64,000 nucleotides of DNA from Prolixibacteraceae bacterium (GCA_003457135.1 DMSQ01000080.1:1-64000), one strand, 5' to 3'. Counted from the stretch's first letter, positions 8,361-18,113 are shown. Notes: a model not told the origin generated them from the sequence alone. Numbers and translations are program-made.

Positions 8361-10475
8361 TTACTGAACCACCAGCTTTTTAGTTTCAATTCCCTTATTC
8401 GTTTGTATTTTAACCAGGTAAAGCCCTTTTGCCAGAGCGCTTACATCCAGTTCAATCAGGTTCTGGCTTTGGAATTTCTCCTGTTGCAGCAGCGCTCCAT
8501 TCATATTGTAAATGCAAACAAGTGTTTCTTCATGCAGGTTGCTGTGGGTTGAGATGGTGATTTTATTGGTTGCGGGGTTGGGGTAAATGGTGAAGGTTGA
8601 TTCCATTGTCTGGGTTTTTGCAGCGGAAACCCAGCCGCCGCCATTGGTGGTTTTTAATATTATACCATTTTCACCTACTATATAACCTGTATTGGTATCG
8701 GTAAAGTAAACTGAATTCAGATGGAGCGCTGAAACAGCCGTTAAACTGGTCCAACTTTCGCCAGCATTGGTTGTTTTCAGGATGATGCTTGGATTTAGTG
8801 GACACTCCATCAGACATCCATAAACATAACGACCAACTACATATCCTGTATTGGCATTGGTAAAGTAAACTGATTTTAACCAGCTGTCTGTACCACTTGG
8901 TGTTGCAGTCCATGTTGCGCCTCCATCAACAGTTTTTAAAATGATTCCACAATCACCCAGTACATATCCTGTATTGGCATCAGTAAAGTAAATTGTATTT
9001 AATCTACAATACTTATCACTCCCACTCGATATTGCTGTCCAGCTTATGCCTCCATCAACAGTCTTTAGAATCGTGTACATACCGTGCATACAGCCCAATG
9101 AATAACCTGTGTTAACATTGGTAAAATACACTGAAAGTAAGCAATTTGCTGACTCCAGTGGAAATGCATTCCATGTCACGCCGCGATTCGTCGTTTTTAA
9201 AATAGTTCCCTGGTTACACACGGCGTAACCTGTATTTTTATCTGGAAAGGAAACTGACACTAAATCCTCGGTTGTTCCACTGGATATTGCATTCCAGCTT
9301 GTACCTGCATTAAGGGTTTTTAAGATGGTTCCGTTATTCCCTGCAACAATCCCAGTATCAGCGCCAATAAAGCAAATTGAATTTAATGTGACAGTGGTTC
9401 CGCTTGCTAATTCAGCCCATGTTGTTCCACTATCAGCGGTTTTTAAGATGGTTCCATTATCACCCGCTACATAACCTGTAGAGGTATCAGTAAAGTAAAC
9501 TGAATTTAACCAGGCAGTTGTTCCTCGCAATAATCCTGTCCACGTTATACCTCCATCAGTGGTTTTTAAAATTGTTCCAGCATTACCCACAGCAAACCCG
9601 GTATTGGCATCAGTAAAGTAAACCGAATTTAAATGAGGGGCATCAATTCTACTTGATAATTGAGTCCAGGTTGTGCCTCCATCGATAGTTTTATAGATAT
9701 TTGAGCCTACTGCGTAACCTGTTTTGGCATCAGTAAAATAAACTGACTTTATTAATGAAGATGGATCGATCGTAAATTCTGACCAGGTTTTGCCTCCATC
9801 AACGGTTTTAAAATTGGTTCCCTCCCAGCTTACATACCCTGTATTGGCATCGGTAAAATGAACTGATTTGCCATAATATTTTCCATTCGTTATATCAGTC
9901 CAGTTATTACCTCCATCAATAGTTTTTAAGATAGTGTTGCCGGCAGCGTAACCTGTATTGGCATCGGTAAAGAAAACGGAATATAATGGAGAAGTATTCT
10001 CGTTCAATAGTTCAGTCCAGGTTGCACCTCCATCACTGGTTTTCAAGATTATCCGTATATATGAAACCCACAATATATAAAATCCACCAACCACATATCC
10101 TGTATTAGCATCAGTGAAGTAAACAGAATTTAACGGGACAGTTGTTCCACTTTTCAGAGCAGTCCAATTTGTACCTCCATCTGTCGTTTTTAAGATGGTG
10201 CCACCATCGCCTGTTACATAACCGGTTTTGGTATTGGTAAAGTATACCGAATGTAACCATGCAGTTGTTCCGCTTTGCAAATTAGTCCAATTTGTGCCTC
10301 CATCTAAGGTTCTTATAATTGTACCAAATTTACCAACTGAATAACCTGTGCTGGCATCAATAAAATAAACTGAATGCAGGTCATTTCCTTTTGGCAGCGG
10401 GTTCTGCCATGTCCATTGTGCAAAAGCAACTGCAGAAACAAGCGTTAAGCAAATGAATAAGGTTAGTTTTTTCAT
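8361..10475 (-). CDS. Secreted YCF48/BNR-like repeat propeller protein with T9SS type A sorting domain
   Basis: The 704-residue protein has a signal peptide (MKKLTLFICLTLVSAVAFAQ). About fourteen repeats of ~40-45 residues follow, with the pattern SVYFTDANTGYVVG-x-x-GTILKTTDGG-x-x-WT. This is the repeat of the YCF48/HCF136 photosystem-assembly family and of BNR/Asp-box propellers. The repeats are also near-identical at DNA level, so unequal recombination could change their number. The last ~75 residues (YPNPATNKITIS...GLYLVKIQTNKGIETKKLVVQ) are a type A T9SS sorting domain. A photosynthesis role is not implied, since the family is widespread as extracellular beta-propellers in Bacteroidota. 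No catalytic residues are recognised. Nothing obvious lies in the 246 bases upstream except a hairpin repeat. Confidence 0.85.
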   Translation of the reverse strand: MKKLTLFICLTLVSAVAFAQWTWQNPLPKGNDLHSVYFIDASTGYSVGKFGTIIRTLDGGTNWTNLQSGTTAWLHSVYFTNTKTGYVTGDGGTILKTTDGGTNWTALKSGTTVPLNSVYFTDANTGYVVGGFYILWVSYIRIILKTSDGGATWTELLNENTSPLYSVFFTDANTGYAAGNTILKTIDGGNNWTDITNGKYYGKSVHFTDANTGYVSWEGTNFKTVDGGKTWSEFTIDPSSLIKSVYFTDAKTGYAVGSNIYKTIDGGTTWTQLSSRIDAPHLNSVYFTDANTGFAVGNAGTILKTTDGGITWTGLLRGTTAWLNSVYFTDTSTGYVAGDNGTILKTADSGTTWAELASGTTVTLNSICFIGADTGIVAGNNGTILKTLNAGTSWNAISSGTTEDLVSVSFPDKNTGYAVCNQGTILKTTNRGVTWNAFPLESANCLLSVYFTNVNTGYSLGCMHGMYTILKTVDGGISWTAISSGSDKYCRLNTIYFTDANTGYVLGDCGIILKTVDGGATWTATPSGTDSWLKSVYFTNANTGYVVGRYVYGCLMECPLNPSIILKTTNAGESWTSLTAVSALHLNSVYFTDTNTGYIVGENGIILKTTNGGGWVSAAKTQTMESTFTIYPNPATNKITISTHSNLHEETLVCIYNMNGALLQQEKFQSQNLIELDVSALAKGLYLVKIQTNKGIETKKLVVQ

Positions 10476-10672
10476 TTTGTTAGTTATTTGTGGTTTATTG
10501 CCTACTTTTTAGCGTTTTGGTTCTTGACGCTTCCAGGTCTAAAGACGCTGAAAGGTCATGCAACTCCGGAAAACCTGACAGCGTCCGATCCCGAAAACTC
10601 GGTACTGTCAGCGTTAATAGTTTGTCATTCCACAAAACATTGATATTTTTCGAATTGCCTTTATTCCCGAAA

Positions 10673-10702
10673 GATTCCATCCCTCGAAAAAAGGATGGAA
10701 CC
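10673..10702. repeat. Dispersed hairpin repeat (TTCCATCC/GGATGGAA), copy 1
   Basis: Arms TTCCATCC (10675-10682) and GGATGGAA (10693-10700) are perfect complements with a 10-base A-rich loop. The copy lies just downstream of the Kelch/beta-helix gene (minus strand). Related sequences occur at 19181-19213 and 62573-62607. In the first two cases the hairpin follows a T9SS cargo gene, so a role in transcription termination or mRNA stability is possible. Confidence 0.6.
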
Positions 10703-10721
10703 CCTGTCTGATAAACAATTA

Positions 10722-13547
10722 TCACATTTTCACAATCTTGTGCGTAATAAACTGGTTTCCCGCCTTTAACCGGCAAAAGTAAACCCCGGCAGGTAGTCCT
10801 TCGGCATTCCATTGTACATTCAGTTTTCCATTCTGATGATATTCATTTACAGGTTCGGCAACCAGTCGTCCGAAAATATCGAACACGCGAATATTTATAT
10901 TGGCCGATTTTTCGAGGATAATTGTCAAAGTTGTTGAAGTGGTGAACGGGTTGGGATAATTCATCAAGCTGATTGTTTTATCGGCCGCAACCGATTCTTC
11001 AATACCTGACGGAAAGGAGCCAAATTCATACGCGCCCATATCCACCCTCGCGCCCCATATCCGTTGATTGCCGATTATGTCTATTGTGTCCATGCCCAAT
11101 CCGGTGGTATCAGGAATACCTTTATCAATACAAGGAGATCCGGTGGACAAGGCATAAGGATTCTCAACACTCCCGGAAAACATAGGATTTGTGTTTATAT
11201 TTCCCTCGCCCGGCCACAAAGTACTGCCTTGCACATCCGAATATTTTACTGTTAGAGTGCTTCCTTCCCGATATATAGACGCTCCATTAGGCGCTGTATT
11301 TCCCCATATTATGGTATTTACAACATCGGCTTTCGCAGAATTGATGTACAATCCGGCACCGGAGGTAGTTGCTTTATTCCCTGTTATCGTATTGTTGATC
11401 AGTACAGATGGTACACCTGAATTATCCGCGATGGTGATTCCGCCTCCCCGGGTGGCTTGGTTACCAACTATTACATTGTTCCTGAATTTCCCCCCGGTAT
11501 TGTATAAAAACATTCCTCCACCTGCACATGTCCCGCCGACATAAGTATTATTGGCAATAAGGTTATTTTCAAAAATAAGATCATTGGCAATAACTTCCTG
11601 TACAAATACTCCCGCTCCAAATCCCGCTTTGCCGGCGGACATCTCCATCTTATTGTTGGAAATAATATTGTCCGACACAATTCCCGGACTCTTCCAAATG
11701 GCAAGACCTGCGCCATGTATACCCGCTGAAATATTACTGAAAGAAACTCCCTTATTCTCCATAATCAGGTTATTCCTGATATTCACATTGATTGTCCCAA
11801 AACCACCATAAATAAATGCTCCACCACCAAGAGATTGCGAAGAGCCATTTGCTTCGTTATGAGATATTTCGTTGTCAGCCATTATTAGGTTATAACCATT
11901 AAAAATTCCACCGGCTTCACCTGAATTTTTTAAGCTTATCGCCTTATTGTTCCTGATCTTGTTATTACGCACGACTACCCAGGGGATTTTGTTTACCGGT
12001 CCTCCTGCAAGAATGCCTCCTCCTACAACAATGGTATCATTGGAAACTGTGTTGCCTTCAATGTAATTGTACAACAGTTTGGCGCCTGAAGTCTGAATTC
12101 TTACTCCTCCGCCATACCTCCATTTATAAGACTCAATTGTTGCATCTCTTTCAATTGTTCCGGTCCCACCAGTGATGGTAAACCCGCACAAAACAGAAGT
12201 GGTATCCTCACCTGATTCAAAGGTTACCACCGAACCAATATCAGGATTTACCGGTTTGCTGCCGTTAATGATGGTTTTGGAAATATGATTGGTGTCGCGA
12301 TCCATGATGAATTCACTCGCAACGACAATGGCTTTGCCTTTGAAGTTGATATTTTCGTAATAAGTGTTCTCGGCTACAAGCACTGTGTCGCCGTTGGAAG
12401 AAGCATCGATGGCGGGTTGTATTTTGGGATAATCAGCGGGGACATGAATAAGGGTTGGGGAGTATATTTCAACTTTATCAACAAGGACATCTAAACCGGG
12501 AGAATATCCTCCTGCAACAATGAAGTGATCCTGAAGTCCTGCAACAGAATACAGCAATAGCGATTTTGTGAGTTTTCCGGATGACCAGGAATTTGTTGAA
12601 GCATTATAAAAATCTATCACATTGGAATAGGATTTCCAGCTATGAGTGAAAAGATCAAAATGTCCACCGCAGGAAAAAACTGCCTGATTGTTATTAATTG
12701 CAGCAGCAGACGGATCAGGGAATAATGCCCGGGGCACGGAAAGATTTGCCGTTGTCCATTTGCTGGTCGAAACATCGTAAATATCCACCTTGCCGGTTGG
12801 TTTATTGCCGGCATTTGTTCCACCCGCAAACAATATCTTATTGCCAAGTGTAACTGCTGCCAGAGATCCTCTTGCTTCCGACAATGAGTCAATACTCCAG
12901 GTTCCGGTCGAAAAATCATAGATATCAATCCTTTTGGTGACCGTGGATGTTTCCTCCATAGTACCACCTGCAAAAAAAGCACGGTTACCTGCAACTGCTG
13001 CACCCATGCCTGACCTGGGAATGGAAAGTTTAGCTACCGACCACAACCCTGTAGCTATATCATAAATATCTACAACATCGAACGAAGGGCCATGACCTGT
13101 TAAAACAACACCTCCAGCAAAAAGTACTTTTTCGCCATTGCTTATTGCCGATAAAAATACCCGTGGAACGCTGAGCTGTTTAAGAGTCCATTGTTTTGTG
13201 ATGGTATCCCAAATATCAACTTCCGAAAACAATGCCATGTTGTTCAAATTTACACCACCTGCGAAAAACACTTTGGAGCCTGCAGCAACACAGGCAAGGT
13301 GCATTCGTGGAACTGATAAATTGAGAGGAATACTTGTATCCCAGGCTTCATTTTTTACATCATAAACCTGGATTGTTGAAACTGCCACTCCAGCGCTATT
13401 CGCACCTCCGGCAAAATAAGCCTTTGTCCCAAGAACAGCAGCCCCCATGCGGTATCTTGGGGCTGATAATTTGTCGTACGTCCACTGCCCATAAGAAAGT
13501 TGAGCAATGCAGAAGAGAAATACTGAAAGTAAAAATTTTGTTTTCAT
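10722..13547 (-). CDS. Secreted Kelch-repeat plus parallel beta-helix protein with T9SS type A sorting domain
   Basis: The protein is 941 residues long. A signal peptide (MKTKFLLSVFLFCIAQLSYGQ) is followed by about seven Kelch repeats to residue ~365 (pattern KVFFAGGVNLNN...VDIWDT...W). A right-handed beta-helix region covers ~370-830: it opens VPADYPKIQPAIDASSNGDTVLV, contains many N-N-x-I-x-x-N rungs, and ends DKGIPDTTGLGMD...MGAYEFG. The final ~80 residues are a T9SS type A tail (NYPNPFTTSTTL...GVYFCRLKAG...HKIVKM). The beta-helix resembles polysaccharide-lyase-fold proteins, but no lyase active site is recognised. It is a paralogue of the shorter Kelch gene immediately upstream (13809-14882), sharing the leader peptide and a conserved 5' region. 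Two-component genes lie further upstream on the same strand. Confidence 0.87.
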   Translation of the reverse strand: MKTKFLLSVFLFCIAQLSYGQWTYDKLSAPRYRMGAAVLGTKAYFAGGANSAGVAVSTIQVYDVKNEAWDTSIPLNLSVPRMHLACVAAGSKVFFAGGVNLNNMALFSEVDIWDTITKQWTLKQLSVPRVFLSAISNGEKVLFAGGVVLTGHGPSFDVVDIYDIATGLWSVAKLSIPRSGMGAAVAGNRAFFAGGTMEETSTVTKRIDIYDFSTGTWSIDSLSEARGSLAAVTLGNKILFAGGTNAGNKPTGKVDIYDVSTSKWTTANLSVPRALFPDPSAAAINNNQAVFSCGGHFDLFTHSWKSYSNVIDFYNASTNSWSSGKLTKSLLLYSVAGLQDHFIVAGGYSPGLDVLVDKVEIYSPTLIHVPADYPKIQPAIDASSNGDTVLVAENTYYENINFKGKAIVVASEFIMDRDTNHISKTIINGSKPVNPDIGSVVTFESGEDTTSVLCGFTITGGTGTIERDATIESYKWRYGGGVRIQTSGAKLLYNYIEGNTVSNDTIVVGGGILAGGPVNKIPWVVVRNNKIRNNKAISLKNSGEAGGIFNGYNLIMADNEISHNEANGSSQSLGGGAFIYGGFGTINVNIRNNLIMENKGVSFSNISAGIHGAGLAIWKSPGIVSDNIISNNKMEMSAGKAGFGAGVFVQEVIANDLIFENNLIANNTYVGGTCAGGGMFLYNTGGKFRNNVIVGNQATRGGGITIADNSGVPSVLINNTITGNKATTSGAGLYINSAKADVVNTIIWGNTAPNGASIYREGSTLTVKYSDVQGSTLWPGEGNINTNPMFSGSVENPYALSTGSPCIDKGIPDTTGLGMDTIDIIGNQRIWGARVDMGAYEFGSFPSGIEESVAADKTISLMNYPNPFTTSTTLTIILEKSANINIRVFDIFGRLVAEPVNEYHQNGKLNVQWNAEGLPAGVYFCRLKAGNQFITHKIVKM

Positions 13548-13590
13548 AGATTTGATATTTTAATATTTGTATCAATAAAATTACCTCCTT
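13548..13590 (-). promoter_or_regulatory. Conserved leader of the Kelch genes, copy A
   Basis: Reading on the minus strand, AGGAGGTAATTTTAT is followed by ATACAAA and ATTAAAATATCA just before the ATG at 13547. The same block precedes the other Kelch gene at 14883-14925. In both cases the Shine-Dalgarno-like AGGAGGTAA is exactly 33 bases from the start codon, too far for normal ribosome binding. It could be a standby site, a promoter or simply the duplicated 5' region. Confidence 0.5.
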
Positions 13591-13808
13591 TCCTGTTTTC
13601 CGCTATGGGACACCTTGAGAAAAGGACAAAATTTGAAAATTTGAAGAATTTGGTTGTTATAACGGTTAAAATTTGACTATTTTATTTTTAACCCTCTGAG
13701 AATTCAATATTTGAATTAGAAATCATTTTTTCAACAATATTCGATTTTTGTCGGGACACCCAATTTGAAAATCTGTCTCAATAAAATCAAGGGTTTCAGA
13801 GGCATTTT

Positions 13809-14882
13809 TCAAAAAGTGCGGAAAACAGGGGTTGGATCTTTAAAGATTGCGACAGACGAAAGAACCCCGGTATTATTTTTCCCACCGACAATAAGGAATT
13901 TATCACCAAGAACCAGGCCTGCACTGCAACGAGGTTGTGGTAAAACATCCTTTGACCAGGTATTGCCATCATAAATATCAATTACATCTGAATAATCATA
14001 CGGAATCCCGCCATTAGCAACGTTGGAGCCACCGGCGAAATACGCTTTACCATTTACAGTACCGGATGATATCCCTGCCCTTGCAGAAAAAAGGCTTACT
14101 GTTGACCAGGTACCATTGGAGGCATCATAAATATCCACACGGTCACTTGGTACATTTGGAAAACTTTTCATTCCACCGGCAATCAACACTTTGTTGCCCA
14201 TGGTAGTAGCGCTGGCCCAGCATCTGGCCTGAGAAAGAGTAGCGGTGCTCCACGTATCTGTGACAAAATTGTAAATATCCACCCGGTTAGAGAGCGCACC
14301 CCCGGGTAAAATTCCTCCGGCAAAAATGGCCAGATCACCCACGACAGCGTAAGCCATTGCTCCCCTTGCAATTGAAAGGTTAGCTGTTGACCATGAATCT
14401 GTCTGGGTATTGTATATGTCAACAACATTGTAGCCAGTTAGATCATATAAGCATCCACCGGCAAACAAAACTTTATTGCCTTTGCTGACAGCAGCGAGAT
14501 CAAATCTTGGTATAGAGAGTTGTTTTACAGACCATTGTCTGGTAATAGTGTCATAAATATCTACTGTTGAATAGGTGGTATTCATATTAGAACTGACACC
14601 ACCGGCAAAAAACACTTTTGATCCACAGGATACTCCTGTAATTACTTGCCTGGCAGTATTCAAATTGCCAATGATTTCCCATAATCCTGTTTTTACATCG
14701 TAGGTTTCAACTGAGGATAAAATAATTGAACCGTTGTGACCCCCGGCAAAATATGCTTTGTTGCCAAGTGTGGTTGATCCCATGGAACTTCTAGGTACTG
14801 ATAAATTGGTGTTTGACCACTGCCCATAAGAAAGTTGAGCATTGCAGAAGAGAAATACTGAAAGTAGAATTAATGTTTTCAT
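13809..14882 (-). CDS. Secreted Kelch-repeat protein without a sorting domain
   Basis: The 357-residue protein has a signal peptide (MKTLILLSVFLFCNAQLSYGQ) nearly identical to that of the next gene, followed by about seven Kelch repeats (for example KVFFAGGVSSNMNTTYSTVDIYDTITRQW, written here only to KVFFAGGV as the shared core). It ends KDPTPVFRTF directly after the last repeat. There is no beta-helix and no T9SS tail, so it should reach only the periplasm or be released. The simplest reading is a tandem duplication of the Kelch half of the 10722-13547 gene, with loss or non-acquisition of the C-terminal half. The product is intact in frame. Kelch propellers bind carbohydrates or proteins, but no ligand can be assigned. 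Confidence 0.82.
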   Translation of the reverse strand: MKTLILLSVFLFCNAQLSYGQWSNTNLSVPRSSMGSTTLGNKAYFAGGHNGSIILSSVETYDVKTGLWEIIGNLNTARQVITGVSCGSKVFFAGGVSSNMNTTYSTVDIYDTITRQWSVKQLSIPRFDLAAVSKGNKVLFAGGCLYDLTGYNVVDIYNTQTDSWSTANLSIARGAMAYAVVGDLAIFAGGILPGGALSNRVDIYNFVTDTWSTATLSQARCWASATTMGNKVLIAGGMKSFPNVPSDRVDIYDASNGTWSTVSLFSARAGISSGTVNGKAYFAGGSNVANGGIPYDYSDVIDIYDGNTWSKDVLPQPRCSAGLVLGDKFLIVGGKNNTGVLSSVAIFKDPTPVFRTF

Positions 14883-14925
14883 AAATATGATATTTTAATG
14901 TTTGTATAGATAAAATTACCTCCTT
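14883..14925 (-). promoter_or_regulatory. Conserved leader of the Kelch genes, copy B
   Basis: This second copy of the block lies before the ATG at 14882. The AGGAGGTAA motif is at 14916-14924 on the minus strand, again 33 bases from the start codon, with only a few differences from copy A over ~40 bases. Confidence 0.5.
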
Positions 14926-15051
14926 TTACAGGGGCGCGCAATACGCATTTCGTTGTATATTCCGACAATCTATTTATTTGATTAACAGACAGTAGAAATA
15001 TTGCAAAACGGATAAAAATAATACAGGAAGTTGTTTTGAAAAATAATGTTC

Positions 15052-15693
15052 TTACCGGGGAAAGATCTTATTCAATGCCTCAGTTCGTGATTGTACATGA
15101 AGCTTCTCGTAAATATTATGGATGTGTGTCCTAACCGTTTCGAAACTGATGAAAAGCTGATCGGCTATTTCTTTATAACGGTAACCTTTTGCTAAAAGAT
15201 CGAGCATTTCGAGCTCCCGTTTGGTCAGTTTTTCTTTTTCAACGTTTAAATGTGTAACCGGCTGAAAAGTATGGATCACTTTTCGTGCTATGATGGATGA
15301 CATAGGAGAACCGCCATGATAAAGGTCTATGATGGATTCGGTGATTTTTCCCGGCGGGCTGTTCTTCAGCAGATATCCGGTAGCGCCGGCACATAACGAT
15401 TCAAAAACATTCTCGTTATCCTCGTAAACCGTACACATCATAAACTGGGTGAAGGAAAGGAGTTGTTTTAGCTGCCTGACACAATCAATTCCGGAGATGC
15501 CCGGGAGGTGAATGTCCATCAGCACAATGTCTGGAATCAGTTCTGGAATTTGCTTCAATGCTTCCTCTCCGGATGAAAAAGTCGCAATACATTTTAATGC
15601 CGGATGCGACTGAACAATGGTTTCCAGTCCTTTCCGCATTTCTTCGTCATCCTCAACGATTACAACCTTTATATTTGCAGTTTCATCAGTCAT
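15052..15693 (-). CDS. NarL/FixJ-type response regulator
   Basis: The 213-residue protein has a receiver domain (residues ~8-125) with the acidic pair at E14-D15-D16. The phosphoacceptor Asp60 is in IVLMDIHLPG, and the conserved Lys is in YLLKNSPPGK. A LuxR-type helix-turn-helix occupies ~150-213 (LTKRELEMLDLLAKGYRYKEIADQLFISFETVRTHIHNIYEKL). It should be phosphorylated by the sensor kinase encoded 35 bases upstream on the same strand and then bind DNA as a dimer. The gene is followed at 169 bases by the Kelch genes, which are candidate targets by position. The gene is complete and of normal length. Confidence 0.93.
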   Translation of the reverse strand: MTDETANIKVVIVEDDEEMRKGLETIVQSHPALKCIATFSSGEEALKQIPELIPDIVLMDIHLPGISGIDCVRQLKQLLSFTQFMMCTVYEDNENVFESLCAGATGYLLKNSPPGKITESIIDLYHGGSPMSSIIARKVIHTFQPVTHLNVEKEKLTKRELEMLDLLAKGYRYKEIADQLFISFETVRTHIHNIYEKLHVQSRTEALNKIFPR

Positions 15694-15728
15694 TTGACAA
15701 AATTACCTAGCATAATCAGTAACGACAA

Positions 15729-18113
15729 TCACCCTTTTGTTGTATTTTTACCCAGGCTGAAAACAAAACTAACTTTAGTTCCTTCACCCGGTGTACTTTG
15801 AATATCAAATGAACCAAACATATCTTCAGCCCTTTTTTTCATATTGATCAGTCCGTTTCCATGTAAATCTTTCCTATCTGTATCAAAACCTTTTCCATCA
15901 TCAGTAACCGTTATTTCCATCTTGTTTCCATTGATCAATGTTTGAATGACGATCTCAGAAGCGGCTCCGTGTTTTACCGCATTGTGAATGGCTTCCTGCA
16001 GGGCATAAAAAACATTTCGCCTGAAATCGGGAGTAATGGATAATTGAGGAATGATGTCAGGGACTTTAATAATAAAACGGATCCCGAAGTTGTCGAGATA
16101 CTCACCAAAATACCTCCGGGAATAGGATATCAGGCTGTCCAGATTGTCGTATCGTGGGTTCAGCGCCCACACAATTACATTGAGCCTTGCAATCATATCA
16201 CGCGACGAAGAAGCAACTTTAGCCATGCGTTCTCTAACTTCCGGTCCCTGGTCCGAAGATTTAAATCCGGTTTCACTTATCATCGCGATCCTGGTGAGTC
16301 CTGCCCCAATATCATCGTGCATATCCTGCGAAATCCTCGCCCGTTCCCGTTCCAGCATCAACTGACGGTCGAGGTCTTTCTGATATAAACCTGCAGTGTT
16401 GAATAAAGCGATTACTCTTTTGGCGATGAGGGAGAGAACCCGGATATCCTGAATGGAATAGGTTTTCTCCGACTTCTTCGGCCCGCAAAGGAAAAATCCG
16501 TAAGGCTTATTTTCCTTCAGCAAAGGAACAACCAGTTCGCCATTTGCCATTTCAGGAACAGACAACTTTTGGTCAAGTTCTGCCGGGGAGAAAACCTGGG
16601 ATTTTTGCAACCTTTGTTCCATTTCAGGTGAAACACTGTATTCCTTTTCAACCAGCGTTTGCGCCTGTCCAAGCGAATATGCCGGAACATAAATCAACTC
16701 CTCTTTTTTTAGGTTAAAAACCAGTGATTTGAAATGAAAAATTTCATCCAGCCCTTGCACAATTCCTGATTTGAGTTCATCAAACCTGTAAATCCCGGCC
16801 AGTTTTTCTTCAAAATCAGCTACTACCGTTGTCGAGTCATAAGCTTCACGGTGGAAGAACCTGTCGATTAGTTGCTGAAGTTTATCGCGCAAAATCAGGA
16901 AGATGATGACTGAAACAGCCAGTGACAGAAAACGGATGATATCAGATTCGCCTTTTGTCAATTGACTTACGAGATAGATTAAAAGGAAATAGGTTAATGT
17001 TATAACTATGGTAGCAATAAGGTATAATAAAACCTTCTTGATATAAATTTCAATATTCCAGATCCTGTAACGGAAAAGGGCAATCAGAAAGCAGATAATC
17101 ATTATAATTACCGTGATTCCCTGGGCAAGATCATAAAAAATGAATGGATACAAAAAGTTCAGGTGAAGAAGATAATCATAGAAAACTGCATAAGACATAG
17201 GTGCCGAATATCCGAAAAAAGCGCCGATGATCACCATGCGAAGCTGGTTTCGGGCAACAGTATTCTTTATCGTACGGAACTGGTAAAATGCTCCGGACAT
17301 TGATACACAAAAACTGAAAAAAATCCATGACACAATGATCCGGTTAATAACTCCCAACAAATTCATATAGTAATCACCTGAAGGATGATAAATAGCAAGC
17401 AAGTGAATAATTACAAATAATGAAGCAATTAAAAATCCGGTTCCGTAGAACAGGACCATCAACCATCTGATCTTCCGGTAGATGAGGATAGGTTGCGGGA
17501 AAAGCAGGATAAAATGGGTAAGAACCGGGCCGGATAAAAAACCGGAATAAAAGATTAATATGCTGGCAAAATTTGTAAAAAGATTCGCCAAAGGAAGAAT
17601 ATACGCGATGTGAAATACCGAACAAATCTGGGAATAAATGAAAAATATCACTGCTGTCCGGTCACCGGGTTTCTTATAAAGAATGTAAAGGCAAGCGATA
17701 CTAAAAAGCATCATCAGTACAAACTTTATATAGTATAACGCCGGCGCTTCCTTCACAAAAGAGGTTATAATCCGTGTGAGTGCATATTCTTTATTATTTC
17801 TTGAAACTATATAGGTAAGTGTATCTCCTATTGCATGACTGCCTTCAATGGAGTATGCTTGTTCCGGTCCTGAAATGGCTACGGAATCAATGAAAAGTAC
17901 AAAGTCTCCCGGCTTCATTCCTGCCCTGTTACTCGATCCCCAGGCAGACATTTGGGCAATGACACATTTACCTTCAGCAAACCTGTAATCAACATCACCA
18001 AATCTCAACCGGTACAAGTTTCCCAGGTAAATGGTATTTACAACCACTGCAAGCAGCACGAGCAGGTAGGCCCAATAAGGAATACGACTGATGAATTGTT
18101 TAATGAATCTCAT
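15729..18113 (-). CDS. PDZ-containing membrane sensor histidine kinase (HisKA_3 type)
   Basis: From the ATG at 18113 the protein is 794 residues. A first membrane segment is near residues 8-28. A periplasmic PDZ-like domain follows (~50-115, with SSNRAGMKPGDFVLFIDSVA), and then about eight membrane segments to ~370. A GAF-like region is at ~405-570. The HisKA_3 phosphoacceptor His599 lies in RARISQDMHDDIGAGLT, and a HATPase domain follows (ALQEAIHNAVKHG; VTDDGKGFD; GNGLINMKKRAE; GEGTKVSFVF). It is the cognate kinase of the response regulator 35 bases downstream. The upstream ATG at 18167 adds 18 residues before the natural MRFIKQF start and is not preferred. The PDZ domain suggests sensing of peptides or misfolded envelope proteins, as an inference. 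Confidence 0.9.
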   Translation of the reverse strand: MRFIKQFISRIPYWAYLLVLLAVVVNTIYLGNLYRLRFGDVDYRFAEGKCVIAQMSAWGSSNRAGMKPGDFVLFIDSVAISGPEQAYSIEGSHAIGDTLTYIVSRNNKEYALTRIITSFVKEAPALYYIKFVLMMLFSIACLYILYKKPGDRTAVIFFIYSQICSVFHIAYILPLANLFTNFASILIFYSGFLSGPVLTHFILLFPQPILIYRKIRWLMVLFYGTGFLIASLFVIIHLLAIYHPSGDYYMNLLGVINRIIVSWIFFSFCVSMSGAFYQFRTIKNTVARNQLRMVIIGAFFGYSAPMSYAVFYDYLLHLNFLYPFIFYDLAQGITVIIMIICFLIALFRYRIWNIEIYIKKVLLYLIATIVITLTYFLLIYLVSQLTKGESDIIRFLSLAVSVIIFLILRDKLQQLIDRFFHREAYDSTTVVADFEEKLAGIYRFDELKSGIVQGLDEIFHFKSLVFNLKKEELIYVPAYSLGQAQTLVEKEYSVSPEMEQRLQKSQVFSPAELDQKLSVPEMANGELVVPLLKENKPYGFFLCGPKKSEKTYSIQDIRVLSLIAKRVIALFNTAGLYQKDLDRQLMLERERARISQDMHDDIGAGLTRIAMISETGFKSSDQGPEVRERMAKVASSSRDMIARLNVIVWALNPRYDNLDSLISYSRRYFGEYLDNFGIRFIIKVPDIIPQLSITPDFRRNVFYALQEAIHNAVKHGAASEIVIQTLINGNKMEITVTDDGKGFDTDRKDLHGNGLINMKKRAEDMFGSFDIQSTPGEGTKVSFVFSLGKNTTKG

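Noticed and set aside
8361..10475. Regular DNA repeats resembling a CRISPR array
   Set aside because: The period is ~130 bases and the repeats code for protein repeats in one frame; there are no short constant repeats with unique spacers.
10490..10812. ORFs on both strands in the spacer after the Kelch/beta-helix gene
   Set aside because: They have no coding character, overlap the end of a well-supported gene and are made of hairpin repeat sequence.
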